Assembly (NCBI GenBank): GCA_015847255.1
Contig: JADLZK010007800.1
Span: forward strand, 62,001-126,000
Direction of reading: 5' to 3'
DNA from: Hyparrhenia diplandra
Taxonomy: Eukaryota; Streptophyta; Magnoliopsida; Poales; Poaceae
Length of the DNA: 64,000 nucleotides
Shown: positions 11,430 through 24,285 of the stretch, one piece after another
Numbering within the stretch: position 1 is the stretch's first letter
Layout of the letters: each line of letters opens with the position of its first letter
Notes under the pieces: generated by a model
The model's input: the letters and a program-made list of their open reading frames with translations, nothing else
The model's database searches: none
Told to the model about the DNA's origin: nothing
Translations under genes and position numbers: made by a program

Positions 11430-13674
11430 ATGGATAGGCTCGACGGTTCTCTGCGCGCCTCGTGCTCGTTTCTGATCTTGACCAAACGATGGTGCGTGTT
11501 TCAATTCAGACCGTTTGGTTCAATTTTCCTGATTCAGTATGAGCTGAATCATACTTTTCAGTTAATCATGTACCTGAGCATCAGTTCTCAAACTTACTGA
11601 TAATTTATCTACTTGCAGATTGATCATCAGGATCGAGAGAACCTGTCCCTGCTTAGGTTCGAGGCGCTAATGGGAGGCCGAGTTCTCCCAGGATTCTCTA
11701 TTGGTCTTCTCGACTGGAAGAACGCCAATCAGTTACAAAGGCTTGCGTAAAGATAAGCCTCTGATCACACCAGACATCACTATCATGTCTGTGGGAACCG
11801 TGATAGCATACGGTGAAGAGATGATCCGTGACGTTGGTTGGGAGGAGTATCTGAACAACAACTGGGACAGGAATATTGTCGTTGAGGAGACAGCTAGCTT
11901 CCCTCAGCTAAAGCCTCAGGCATGTCCAGTTGCTTTGCTACAACGATTTCTTTTGCTGGTTATTCGTCCCATTTTGATGGCTGAATTAGATCTGTGTGTT
12001 TATTTACTTTCTAATTATCGTTTGGATGCAGCCAGAGAGGAATCAGGGTCCCCATAAGGTTAGCTTCTTCGTTGACAAGCAGGGTGCTCAAGAAGTAATG
12101 GATTATCTCCCACAGAAGTTGGAGAAACGTGGGGTAAGGCACACGCATGCTTTCTAGATTTCTCATTCAGTTTTCCACACTTTTTAATGCTGGTGCAGCA
12201 CTTATTGGCATCTTTTGTTCTGACTTTCTGCTTCCTTAACTGTGATTAGCTAGATGTGAAAATAGTCTACAGCAGCGGTGAGGCCCTTGATGTTCTACCG
12301 CAAGGTGCAGGCAAGGGCCAGGCCCTTATATACTTGTTAAATAAGCTCGAGAAGCCGCCAAAGAATACTCTTGTTTGCGGTGACTCTGGAAATGACGCAG
12401 AGCTATTCAGTGTCCCATCTGTACATGGAGTCATGGTCAGTGATTCAATGCACAAGGAGTCCCTTGAAACTGCCAACTAAAATCGTTGGTGATAATGGCT
12501 ACTCTGATAAGCTTACCAAAGGGTTTTCATATCATGTTCAGGTCAGCAATGCCCAAGAGGAGCTGCTTCAGTGGTATGAAGAAAATGCAAGGGACAATCC
12601 TAAGATAATTCATGCAACCGAGAGATGTGCTGCCGGTATCATGCAAGCTATTGGACACTTCAAACTAGGACCCAATGTTTCTGCAAGAGATCTTGAGTTC
12701 CCTTATACAAAGGCAGACACTGCTAAGCCTGCAGATGTGGTGGTGAAGTTCTATGTTCTCTATGAGAAGTGGCGGAGGGGTGACCTTCCAAATTCTTCAT
12801 CAGTTATGCAGTACTTGAAAAGCATTACTGTAAGTACTTCCTCTTTTCAGTTCTCAGAGTAACTTGGTTTTTGTTTGTATATGTCCACTATTTTTTATCT
12901 TGACCACTTTCATACACATTTCAAGGCTCCTTTTTTTCTTTTTGGAAGTTATTCGAGACCAGATCATACAACTAGTCTTTTGTCAGAGAAAATGCACATT
13001 TTGCTGCCTCAAATTGATTCTTGACGTTTCTTTAACATTTTTTTTTAATTTTGTAGCATTTGAATGGTACAATTATTCATCCTTCTGGATCGGAGCATTC
13101 TCTTCATGCATCTATTGATGCTCTAAGTTCTTGCCATGGGGACAAACAAGGAACCAAGTTCCGGGTATGGGTGGACAGACTTGTTGCGTCGCCAATTGGT
13201 ACAAGTAACTGGTTGGTGAGGTTTGACAGCTGGGAAATGGAAGGTCTGCCCTCAGCCCTTCACATGATGAACTGATTGTGGCTCTTAATCCATTCCAGTA
13301 GTTTCATGTAGCTTCATGGCATGTTTTCTACTTTATTTATCATACCATGTCTATTTTTTTTTAATCCTTGGATGGTCTGTGCTTCAGTATTTTATTTGGT
13401 TTTATTCAAGCTTCAGTGTTAATGCTCCTACTATTCTCAGGTGCTGTTCGGTATTGCTGCCGCACTACTCTTCTGCTGAATATCAAGGTAAATTCTCCCG
13501 TTCTGCTGTTGCTTAGTTTTGTGCACCTGTATATATTGTGTATGTTTTTAATTATTTCTATCTGCTTCAACTCAGCCTGAGACTCCAGAGGGTTTGGAGC
13601 TCACACACATCCACAAGACCTGGGTTGAAGGACACTCTGCAGGGGAGCGAACACACGTTCATCTTGTAGGTTAA
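11430..13674 (+). pseudogene. SPP: Sucrose-6-phosphate phosphatase, copy A, frameshifted
   Basis: The same eight coding exons as the neighbouring copy: 11430-11491, 11619-11919, 12032-12133, 12250-12435, 12542-12829, 13057-13243, 13441-13487 and 13576-13674. Exon 1 is 2 nt too long (extra CT near 11450) and exon 2 is 1 nt too long (extra A near 11670). The two do not cancel, because the spliced frame hits TGA exactly at the exon 1/2 junction and TAA further on. The DLDQT nucleophile motif of the HAD phosphatase is intact in another frame that has no upstream ATG. Downstream exons are open and conserved, including CGDSGNDAELF (acidic motif) and the C-terminal SPP domain. Exon 8 has a different end from copy B (reads on to TAA at 13672). 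Either a young pseudogene or a functional gene with sequence errors. Confidence 0.8.
11920..12031 (+). other. GC-AG intron in SPP copy A
   Basis: Exon 2 ends CCTCAG and the intron starts GCATGT. The acceptor is GGATGCAG before CCAGAGAGG. Only this junction keeps the frame and matches copy B at the same codon boundary, so the donor is GC rather than GT. Confidence 0.75.
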
Positions 13675-14283
13675 TTAGTCACTTGCGAAGCACAGATAGT
13701 CATAACACATATTTTGTTCCAAGTCCAGATAGAATCAAAATGTACTTCCAGACCGTCCCTGAAGCTCGGTAATTCCATGTACAAGAAAAGATGTTCCATG
13801 ATTCCCTCTCATGAATTTCATGAGATCCATAAATTAGCTGAAGGTGTTGCCTCAAAGTTGTCTGGATTTTTCACATGATTTGGTTATATGACCTCTTGCC
13901 TCTCTGTTGCTGAGTCCTTATGGACAACTATGATACCTGGAAAAAAAAGTAGAAGTAGAGCTGTGTGCAAATTTGCCTGACCTGGTCCATGGTCACTCCC
14001 AGAAGTTGCAGTTTCATTTTGTCTGCAATTCTTATCAACATTGACCATGTGCCCAAATTACAGCGCAATCGCTGTCGATGGTGGCCTGAATTCCTCCAGG
14101 CACAAGCCATATTCACCTTCTCTTCTTCATTTTTAACATAAAACAAGACCTGGCCACTGGTTGACAGAAGGGTAGGTGGAGAATACATGAGGAGCACATT
14201 TCTGTTGTTTGCTATGTTCATTCAAGGAACCCAATAGCAGAAGCACCCAACATTCCTTGCTAGCAATCTTGGCAAGAGCTTCA

Positions 14284-16694
14284 ATGGAGAAGCTCGACGC
14301 TTCAGCCCGCCTTATGATTGTCTCGGATCTTGACCAGACCATGGTGCGCAAACCTTCCATTTCTGATGGGTCCAGACTATGCTGTGTTCTTCAATGTTTT
14401 GGATCATTTACATGCAGGTTGATCATGATGATCCAGAAGACCTGTCCTTGCTGAGGTTCGAGGCTCTCTGGGAAGCTGAGTTCTCCCATGATTCTCTTCT
14501 TATCTTCTCAACTGGGAGATCGCCTATCAGCTACAATGATTTGAGGAAAAACAAGCCTCTGATCACTCCGGACATCACCATCATGTCTGTGGGGACTGTG
14601 ATAGCTTATGGCGCCGACATGGTTCGCGATGCTGACTGGGAGGAGCATTTGAACAGCAACTGGGACCGAGATAGCGTTGTCGAGGAGGCGGCAAAGTTCC
14701 CTCAACTGAAGCCTGAGGCAGGTTTCTATCTCGTTGCATACATGATCATGTTCGCTTTTTTGTTTGTGCTAGATGCTGAGCTGAATCCTTTGTACGGATA
14801 CAGCCAGAGAAGGATCAGGGTCCCCATAAGGTTACATTTTTGGTTGACAAACAAGGTGCTCAGGAAGTAGTGCATGGTCTCCCTCACAACTTGAAGAAAC
14901 GAGGGGTAAGATCAATTTTCTTATATTAATATTTCTTCTGAACGAACCAGCACTGACAATGTCTGTTTCTATTGATATAGCAGAAAGTACATTTTCTTAT
15001 ATTTATATTACCGAGGCATTCGCCAATGGAGCCTTGTTTTGAATTTTCAACTTCTTTTTTCTGTGAACAGATACATGTAAAAATAATCTTCAGCTATGGT
15101 GTGCTTATTGATGTGGTACCACAAGGTGCAGGAAAAGGGCAGGCTCTTCAGTATTTGCTGAACAAGTTCACTTCACAGAGGAAAGCACCCAACAATATTC
15201 TTGTTTGTGGTGATTCCGGAAATGACGCAGAATTGTTCAGTGTCCCATCAGTCCATGGCGTCATGGTCAGTAATTCAGTGCACAAAAGCTACTACTCCCT
15301 TAAAATAATCGTTGGTGGTGATGTTGCAATAACTTTGGTGACAGTGGCTTTTTACTGTCCATAATCCCCCTAAAATTACCACAGAATTTTGAAACTTGTT
15401 CAGGTCAGCAATGCCCAGGAGGAGCTTCTTCAATGGCATGAAGAAAATGCCATGTGTAATCCCAAGATAATTCATTCAACTAAGAGATGCGCAGCTGGTA
15501 TCATGCAAGCTATTGGACACTTCAAGCTAGGACCCAATGTTTCTCCTAGGGATCTTGAACTCCCTCATCCAAAGTTAACAATCATCAAGCCTGCAGATTT
15601 GGTGGTGAAGTTCTACATCGTCTACGAGAAGTGGCGGAGGGGCGAACTTGAAAAGTCCCCATCAGTAATACAGTACTTGAAAAGCATTGCTGTAAGTACT
15701 CCCATTTTTCAATTTCTTCGAGCAACCTGTTTTTTTTTATTAAGTTCATTGGTATCATTCTTTCCACATCTATAATCTCTTTCGTAAGTAGACAATTCAA
15801 GTTGGAGTGTGCAAAAGGTAACAGTACATTTCACATCTGCATTTCTCTCATAATGTCTTACAAGTAATACCTGATCAATTTGTACTAGCAGTAATTTGTT
15901 GCCTGACAAAAATGTACATTTTGCTGCCTCTCAATGTTTCCTTGTGCCGATCAATCTGTACTAGTAATTTAAGCTGATAAGCTTTTGTTCTTTTTTAGCA
16001 TTTGAATGGAACAATTATTCTTCCTTGTGGATTGAAGCATTCTCTGCATGCATCCATTGATGCACTGCGTTCATGCTATGGTGATAAACAAGGCAAGAAG
16101 TTTCGGGCATGGGTGGACAGGCTTGTTACATCACCGGTGGGTACAAGTAACTGGTTGGTTAAGTTTGACAAGTGGGAAATGGAAGGTATGTCCCCATGCA
16201 TATCTCTTCTCGTGATGAACTGATTTTTGGTAGATTCCTAAAAAAAAATGATTTTTGGTAGAGTTCCAACAGTTGTCACCCTGTTCAGCTACCTACCTGC
16301 CTGCATAAATTTTGAACATATCATACCCTGACCCTTCATTTTCTCTTCTTGGCTTGTCTTTCCATTGTCATTCCAAGAGTTCATACTTTTTTATGTGTTC
16401 GCTTCAGCGTCAGTGGTTAGCATTCCTTTTTAATTTCAGGTGATGCTCGGTATTGCTGCCGCACAAGTCTTCTTCTGAATCTGAAGGTAAATTCTCTCGA
16501 TCCTACTGTAATCCTTCGGTCCTGCGGTTACATGCATATTTGTGATTATCCAAAAAATTCACATAGCTTATGCTGTTATTACTGTCTGCATCAACTGACA
16601 GTCTGAGACTCCAGAGGGATTGGAGCTGGTACATATCCACAAGACCTGGCTTAAAGGACATTCTGCAGCAAGTGATCACACATTCATCTTATAG
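14284..16694 (+). CDS. SPP: Sucrose-6-phosphate phosphatase, copy B (intact)
   Basis: Eight exons: 14284-14343, 14418-14717, 14804-14905, 15071-15265, 15404-15691, 15999-16185, 16440-16486 and 16602-16694 (TAG). They give 423 residues, close to other plant SPPs. The enzyme removes phosphate from sucrose-6-phosphate, the last step of cytosolic sucrose synthesis after SPS. HAD motifs visible: DLDQT at residues 15-19 (nucleophile Asp15, acid/base Asp17), FSTGRSP near 50-56, Lys in GAGKGQAL near 176, and CGDSGNDAELF at 200-210. The C-terminal plant SPP domain (about 300-423) contains EKWRRGE and WVDRL. All splice sites are GT-AG except intron 2, which is GC-AG. It lies 0.6 kb behind copy A in the same orientation, so the pair is a tandem duplication. 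Confidence 0.92.
14718..14803 (+). other. GC-AG intron in SPP copy B
   Basis: The donor is CCTGAG|GCAGGT and the acceptor is GATACAG|CCAGAG. A GT donor 4 bases further on would bring TAA into frame within a few codons, so the GC donor is needed. Confidence 0.75.
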
Positions 16695-19347
16695 ATCACA
16701 TGGCTATGCGCTCTCAAGAGAAGAGGACTGGGTGCTACCGGAAATTCCATATATATATATTTTTTTCAATTCATAAGATCCATAATGAATACTCTACATA
16801 TATTGCCTCAGGTTTCTGTATAGATTCTGACATCATTCAGACTGCTCTGTTTATATATTACGAGAGCTGCAAAAGAAAGAAAATAATTAAATCAGAAGAA
16901 ATGTAAAGCATGTTGTCACTGCACTGCACAATAATATCTTTCACATCATTTAGGACTAATTGACCTTGATGTCCTTGGTCTAGAAAGTATATCCCGGTAT
17001 ATTCTTTTGATATAAAGTTAAAATAAAATAGGAGAGTTAAAAAATTTAATTTAGAAGTTAATACAAGATGAAATGCCGGTACAAAATAGAATATGAATAT
17101 AAGGTGTAGAATAAATAGTTTTGAGGTATGCCAAAAAAAAAGTAGTGATTTCCAAAGGGACCCCAGAGGCGAAACCCTAGTGCGTCGTGGCAGGGTGGTA
17201 GGCGGCGGTGGGGGCGGGAGTGAGGACGATTTAAGGAAGAGGTTATGATCAAGATGCGGGGGCAGAAGGTGGGCGGCGCAGCTGCTGGGCGGGGATGGCG
17301 GGTGAGGTAGGCAGAGGTGGCCCCATGAGGTAGAAGATGAGCGGGAGCACGACCGACCATGCTTTAACTATCTACGTACCGAATGCATGCGCTTGGCTTC
17401 TTTTTATACTTTCTCTCTGTTCCAAACTATAGGTCGTTTTGACTTTTTCTAGATGCATTTCTTTTTGTTATGCATTTAGACATAGTGTATAATTAGGTGC
17501 ATAAAAAAACAATGTATCTAGAAAAGCCAAAATGAATTACAATTTGGAACGGGGGGAGTAGTCACTTGAGGAGCATGTTGGATTGTATTTTTGTCTATTA
17601 TTGTCAGGACATCTACTATGCTCTTTAATAATTGTCCTAACTACAGTGGCACATCTAAGGCTAGATAACGAGTCGTCTCGGCTCGTTCTACCTTGTTAAG
17701 ATAATATAACGAGCTAGCTCCATCGACTTGGCTTGTTATCCTAACAAGACTTGCTCGGGTCGGCTCATTTAAAACTTGTTACTTTAAGCTCGCAAGCTAA
17801 TTATAGAAAATACACAAAATATAACGAGCTTGAGTTTTCGTGCCTTTGGCACATCCATTATTGCCCTTGCATATTCCTTTTGCATTATCTTTCCTTTTGG
17901 TATGGGTTGTTTTGGTGTGGCCTTTTGAATAACTCCTTTATATGGTCTTTCATGATTAAATATTTTTATAATTTGACTAAATTCTCATCTCTAGAAGTGT
18001 GTGTAAAAAATAAGAAGGTCGTCGTCGACTCGTCGTCGTACCGAATGCATTGCCTTTTTCTTTTATAGCCGCTTGAGTTGCCTCAACACATAAAAGGTGT
18101 TGCGCACTTCAATACTTGTCTTGGCTATACCACTAACATATCATTGTTGCCCTTGCATATATATTCCTTTTGCATTGTCTTCCTCGTGGCCTTCATTCTT
18201 GGTATAGTCTTCCATGCCAGTATGCTTTATGCTGCAAATATCAATTAAATTTTAAAAATATTTCTTGACATCTATTTGCTCTTCAAATTATAAAGATATT
18301 CTAGTGTGTATTTGGTCTAGCGCAATTAGGGCACCCGGGTGTTAGGAAGGGAGCGAGGGGGTAAGAAGCATTTGTATCGAAAGGAATCAAGCGAACATTC
18401 TGAGGATATGCAATAACAATTGCCGGGCAGTAGGACTTCATCTGGCCACAATAAAATAAACAAGAATATTTGTAGGAGGGACTAAACTTTAGTCCTATGG
18501 AACTAAATAGGTCTAACGATGGGTAGGAGGAATTCTCACTTTCTAAGAAGTCAAGCGATTCTAACTTTGATAAATTTATTTAGAACATTACTAACACTTA
18601 TAATTTTTTTAGACAACACCTAAACACGTTTTTCATTAAACAGAAAGAAGTTTTTTTTAATACGAAACAAGGGGACAGCAACCCGCGGTTACCGAAGGCC
18701 ACCCGATAACGACACTAATACTTATAATACAAAATAAGTATCAATAGATTAATGATAGAATATATTTTCATACTTGGTTAAATTTTAGTAAAGTTGACCG
18801 GCACGAATTTGATAGTTGCATGTCTTTTTTGGATGGATAGAGTACTTCTATAGCCGAGACATTTCCCGCATATAGCATTGACGCGAGGGATTGCAGTGCG
18901 TACGGAGAAATCAAATTCAGGTGGCGATAGTCAAAAACAAAAAAAAAAAAAAAAAAAAAACAGTGGGCTAAACGTGAATCCGGTTTCGAGTTCCATTTCT
19001 GTTCATTCATTTGGGTTGCACGCAGAAATTGACCCCAACATGAGCCCATTCAGAACAGAACACGGAACAAAGTTTTAAGTTCCATGTTCTTGAAGAACTC
19101 ATGGATATGCTGACACGCACAAAGTTTGCAACGCATTCTGAGACAAGAAGATGATGTCAGATGCCCTGACGTCATGAAATGGCACGCAGCGCAGGAGCCG
19201 AGCAAGCAATGTTCCCCTTCACCGACGCCGCCGACGCCACCTTCTACATCTACATATATACAAATTCTACATCTGGATGCCCCCCATCCATGGCGGGCGG
19301 CGGGCCGGCGGCTACTACTGCCTAGCAGAGTACCATCCATGAGTCAG
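16695..19347. other. Intergenic region after the SPP pair
   Basis: AT-rich, with a GC-rich island at 17155-17350 that has no convincing coding frame. A Stowaway MITE lies at 17409-17558. Around 17660-17850 there are repeated CGAGC/GCTCG words reminiscent of subterminal hAT repeats, but no ends could be defined. A long A-run lies at 18938-18960. Confidence 0.45.
17409..17558. mobile_element. Stowaway-like MITE
   Basis: Inverted ends CTTTCTCTCTGTTCCAAACT and AATTTGGAACGGGGGGAG are flanked by TA on both sides. The interior is palindromic around TCTAGATGCA/TGTATCTAGA. Confidence 0.65.
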
Positions 19348-19848
19348 CTAGTATCCATGGGCAATGCAAGCTTCCCAGAAGAGCCTGTTGCTCTCGGCCG
19401 TATGGTGGCCGGGTCCGGCCACAACAGCCGCCGGCGCCACCTGCGGCCGCGCGCAGCCACGTCCCACACCGGCACCGGCCTCCGCGTCGTGGAGCGACGT
19501 CCGGCGCCACCAGGGGACGGACATCCGGCTGTCAACTTCTTCTTCGCTCTCGTCACCCTCCACAGCCACGTTGTCGTATGCGCCACGGCCGTCGTCGTCG
19601 TCGTCGATGCTAGCAGCAGGGACGCGACTGTTATCGTCGCCACCGCCGGCGCCGCTGCAGGACTCGGCGTCGTCGTCCTCGGCGTAGCCACTTGCCACCG
19701 ACGGACGACGACGGTCCCCTGCCATGGGAGCCGACGACACAGGGGCAGCGTCGGACTCCGAGTCGCCAGTGGCTTCTTGCGGCGTGGCGGCGGGTGGCGC
19801 CGGTGCGGGAGGCGGATTGGGTGTCGGTTGGTGCGTGCAGTCGTCCAT
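19348..19848 (-). CDS. Uncharacterised acidic, proline/alanine-rich protein
   Basis: 166 residues from an ATG at 19848. The N-terminal 50 residues are rich in Pro/Ala, the middle is acidic (SIDDDDDGRG, GDESEEEVDSR), and the end is conserved-looking (MSVPWWRRTSLHDAE; ESNRLFWEACIAHGY). No signal peptide, membrane segment or known domain is seen. A TTTAAATA box lies about 75-80 bases upstream on the minus strand (near 19922-19930). The block is GC-rich, so several other long frames exist; this one is preferred for its ATG, the upstream box and its sensible aromatic C-terminus. Function unknown. Confidence 0.45.
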   Translation of the reverse strand: MDDCTHQPTPNPPPAPAPPAATPQEATGDSESDAAPVSSAPMAGDRRRPSVASGYAEDDDAESCSGAGGGDDNSRVPAASIDDDDDGRGAYDNVAVEGDESEEEVDSRMSVPWWRRTSLHDAEAGAGVGRGCARPQVAPAAVVAGPGHHTAESNRLFWEACIAHGY

Positions 19849-22800
19849 GGCGCGGCGGAAGCGGACGAACGCCGGAATGACGACAGGGGGCGGTGCGAAA
19901 AGCCGAAAACTGTAGTCAGCAATATTTAAAGGAAGATGATGCGTCTCCGGGTCCGATTTTTGGACCCTACTTCGAAGCTTCGTCTTGTATCTCTAATCTC
20001 TAACTCTATCTCTAATAAAGGTTTAAGATTTTTTTTAAAGATTTTGGAATTTGGTTTGGAAGTGGACTTTATTAGTCGGTGAATTTTCATCTTTCTTACT
20101 AGAGTGTATTTTCAATTTTCTCTTCGAAAAGGTTACTCTTTTGTAGGCATGTGTCGGCTGATGTGTAAAGAGACTATAGTTAGCAATGCCATTTAACTTT
20201 GCGTGCATTATTAGTAAAGAAAAAAACTGCTCTTTTCCCTCTAAGGTGGATAGATATGCTTATGCTTCATCATACACAAGTTAGGTAAGGTTTAGAAGGA
20301 ATATAATATTGCCTTTTCTGAGTCATAGACTCATGCATTAAATCAAATTGATCCAGGCTTCTAATGAAATTATACACATTTAGTATATTTTATACTTGAG
20401 TTGAGGCGGTGGTCTCAACCATTGGAGGCATCACTGCACGCATGAGAGAGGCAATCAATGGACCAACTAGGGGAAGAATGTACATCAAAATGGCGAATTG
20501 GGAGCCATCATTGGTGGGGATATCCATTTTATGGGGTAGGTTGGCTTGAGTGCATGAATGATGTATCATAGTGTAGGATATAGGGAAGAGACGAGGCTAA
20601 CCATGGTTCTGAAGTCTTGATCACACTCGAGGATGTGATGAGGTTAAGTAGGTTAACGGCGGTGCCAGAATGCTAGAGGTGTGACGCCCGATAGATTGGG
20701 GGGTGGGGGGAACAGAGGTGCACGAGGGCAGTGACGATTAGAGGTGTTCGTGCATGCTACGTTAGCAACCATCGTCAGAGGGGACATGCTAGGTCTAAGA
20801 GGACAACAACACGTGGTGTAGCCAAAGATAAAAGCTAATTGGAGGAAAGGCGTAGTAGGAGGGGAAGTAATGATGTCATTAGGATCCGGAGACCGGAGTT
20901 GGGGCACACATGTTGATGGTGTACGTAGCCGAGGACATGTTGACTTGTGGCACGTGGAGCAAAAGGAGAGGGGCGCGGAGGCGTTTGTTAGATGGGAAAG
21001 ATACACATATTCTTTATTTCGAGGAGGTTGTCCGCGCGGAGGGGGTTTGTCGTGTCTTAGGGGACTTGGACCTAGGGTTATCCATGTGCAGGTGGTTGTC
21101 GCATCTTTGGGGAGTTGTCGTGGCGAGCAACCATTAATTGTAGCTAAGACAAGTAATAACTCTTAAGGGTTCCTAGTTAGTGGTTGGGTAGGCATTAAAA
21201 GTCACCGTTACTTTGTAGCTTCCCGACAGCCATGAGCGCACCATGCATGAAGGCATATAGAAGGAGCTAGACCGTTATTTGCATCATTGACACGAATGTT
21301 GATGCGACTAGGAAACAAAATAACAGAGCAGTAAGATTGGAAGTGAAGTCCCGAAGGAGATGTTGAAAGGCCACACCTGATCTGACAGCATCAACGACCT
21401 TGACATATTTTGCAATGACGGGTGGCATGAGGCAAGGCTCGACAAGCCACAAGGGTATAGCATATGGAGCTCCATGCCTCCATCGTTGATAGTGGGACAA
21501 TGTGGTCGTGGTGTGCAACATGGGTAGAGATCGGTAGACTAGGCAGTGGCAAAGGTGCATATTAGAGGTGGTGGTGAGCAATGATAGCTTCCGCCTAGGT
21601 CGAGAGGGTTTAACTACTAGTAACTCATCAAGATCACAAAAGAAAGGTAGCCTGACATGAATGAGCAAACAAAGTTAAAAAAAAACTCAAAGCTAAAACA
21701 AATGAAAAGGATTTGTGTGTGTGTTGACGCGTTTATTAGCACCGGTAGGTATCCCTTCAATTTCAAATATATTATAAGTCGTTCTAATTTTGGATACCTC
21801 ATGTTTAAGTGTGTAGCAAAAGTTATAAATGTATAGAGGCCAGAATAACTTATAATTTAGAACATGGTTTATATATAAAAATGGACAAGCAGCAAAGGTG
21901 TTATCTTAACGGAACGTGACGTGTTAGATAAATGGATATCTGCAGCGACTAGCTAGCGACTTTGTCACAAAAGGTTCCGAAAAGGAGCTGCAGTTAGCAA
22001 AATAAGTAGGTTACTTGGAGTGTTCCACCATGGCAAAGTCAAGCAAAAAGTGGACCATCCAGAGGCTTGTCCGGCAGGCACTGTTTTCCTTGTGACGATC
22101 CATCTCATACATACCGCATACCAATATATACATATATGGTCTTTTTTGACCTGCTACTAATTACGTTATCACGGTCTACGCGCATATGATTTCGTCCACG
22201 CATTTTCTCCATCTTTTTTTGATCTTTTCGATGCATGGCTTCTAAAGAAGCATCTCTATCAGATCTCTTGCCGCTTTCTTGCATGCGTGCAGTCAGCCAT
22301 CTAGTATCTATCTAGAAGGACATACCATACACGCAACAAGCACACGATCACTACAGTCCTTCTATCCAAAAAGATTTTTTTTTTTCTTTTGACAAGGTTC
22401 TATCCAAAAAAGATTGTGCAGCGTACATTGTGCTACTCACGTTTGTCTTATTGATATTATTTATTTTATTATATGACTTATTTTTATTATTATTAGAGAA
22501 CTATTTATTTAAATTAATATTTATATATGTTTAAATAACATAAACGGTCAAAGAAGAAGTAAAGTTAAAAACGACACTTATATGCTTGTCAAAAAAAAAA
22601 AACGACACTTATATGGAAGTAGTACTCCACTGTACATACTATCACTACATACTCCACCTCATAAAGAGTGCCATTTCTTAGTTTCAGACATTGTGTTTTA
22701 CTGTTTGGCTTATAAAAGAAATATATAAATTATAAAATAAACATATTATTATTAAAGTATCTCTAATAATAAAATAAGTTATAAATATTTATATATTTTT

Positions 22801-23941
22801 TTGAATAATATACGGACAGTAAAAGGAGATGTTTGAATGTAAAAAACAAACTATTGTTAATTTTTCAGCAAAAAGGCCAAGAGGTTGGGTGGGTCGGCGG
22901 CGTTCTTCTAGAACTAGAAGCCTGCCGCGGTCAGAGTTGATGGAGAGCGAATATGTTGCGGCTGCACGGTGAGCATGTCAATCTGTCTCTATCTCTATCT
23001 ATCCATATGCACGATGGAAACGTGTGCTACCTGTACCTGCTGCGGCTGCGGCCTCAAAAAGAGAAGGAAAAGAAAAGTCTGTGGTGTGCTCTCCTTCGGT
23101 CCTTCCTTATCCTTTCTGCCGCAGCGAGCGGCGCCCACCATCTCACGCTGCTCACGAAACCACCAGCTCCAGCTGCTTTGTGCGAAACCTGTTTTTGTTT
23201 TTTGGAACATGAAAGGTGGTTTCTGATAGCGCTACTGTCTACTACTATTACTCCCTTGCACCATGTATTTATTTGCCCTTTATCATTCGTGCTAAAAACA
23301 CAAGAATGTTCCTGAACATTTTAGATTAATTAATTACCTAAAGATGGTTAACGCATTGTCAAGTAAAAAAAATATGTATAAACATTCTATCCAAACAACT
23401 CCTCAAAGTGTAAGTAAAACAATCCTCGTAAATTTTGAGTTATAGTAACTCATTAGTTACCCGGTAATTTTAACTAGTATTATACACACTCATTTTAACT
23501 CAAATGGGGACCTTTTTTTTCCCCACAACTCAAATGTGGGGTTTGTGACTAGAATTTCACACCTTTATTATCGATTTGGCGTGCTTACTCGAGACACGGT
23601 GAAGGCTTGGCGCCTAGAATAGCCAAATTGTGATTCAACAAAATAATGGCACAAAAGTTGGTAAAAGTAGTTGCATTTATGCTTTCATTAGCGTGAGCAC
23701 CAAATCAAATACTAGTACACCCCTCCAACTCCTTCCGTGCTGCGTCAGTGCGTCTTCATTATTAGCAGTGAAAGAATTTAAAATTTTCGTATGTATGATA
23801 ATCCATTTTTTAGCAATAATAAGTTATTAGTTATTTGAAGTCTTAAATAACAAAAATTAATTTGACCACCACCCTATTGTCTACCAGGGTTGTATTTGAT
23901 CTATCTATTTTTCAAACATTTTGTCTGTTTCCACCTGTATT
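19849..23941. other. Intergenic region with no recognised gene
   Basis: Roughly 4 kb. 20400-21640 is of mixed composition with only short open frames on both strands and reads like degraded transposon DNA. 22380-22800 is very AT-rich with MITE-like fragments. 22950-23315 has short open frames without recognisable domains. Nothing more can be supported. Confidence 0.4.
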
Positions 23942-24285
23942 TTCACCACCTCATTCGGCCGTCAGATCTGACGGTTCACATCCAACCTCCTCGCATCAGA
24001 CGTCCGGCCGTCAAGCTCCTGCTTCCTCATCAACAGTCAGCCGTTGCCTCGCCGGCACCGCCGAACCAAACCCGCCTCGCCTTCGCCGGGACGTCGCCTT
24101 CCAGACGCTCCCAGAGCCTCCGGTGGCAGCGGCGGCCAGCCGCAGCCAGCCATGTGGGCTCTCTGAGGCCTCCTCCGGGCAGCCTCGCCGTCATTCAGCT
24201 GCAGGTGCGCCCTGCCCCCATCCCTCTCCACGTTCGACACAGCCACAGATCTCTGACACTTGCGTGTTCCTGCGGGTTCACCAAT
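23942..24285 (+). pseudogene. Broken duplicate of the 5' end of the CRM-domain gene
   Basis: Aligns by eye with 43966-44372: the leader (CATCCGACGGCC... then CAAGCTCCTGCTTCC), exon 1 (AGCCATGTGGG, CTCCGGGCAGC) and the start of intron 1 (GCAGGTGCG). The fourth sense codon after the ATG, CGG in the real gene, is TGA here, so translation would stop after MWAL. Nothing of exon 2 onward is found. It lies just beyond the 3' end of the NLR cluster, while the intact gene starts just beyond its 5' end. Confidence 0.7.

Noticed and set aside
11430..11700. SPP copy A read as functional through compensating indels
   Set aside because: The frame between the two indels contains TGA at the splice junction and TAA in exon 2.
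19126..19929. 267-residue plus-strand frame
   Set aside because: It overlaps the minus-strand 166-residue frame, starts at a weak codon and is Arg/Val/Ala-rich noise from GC-rich DNA.
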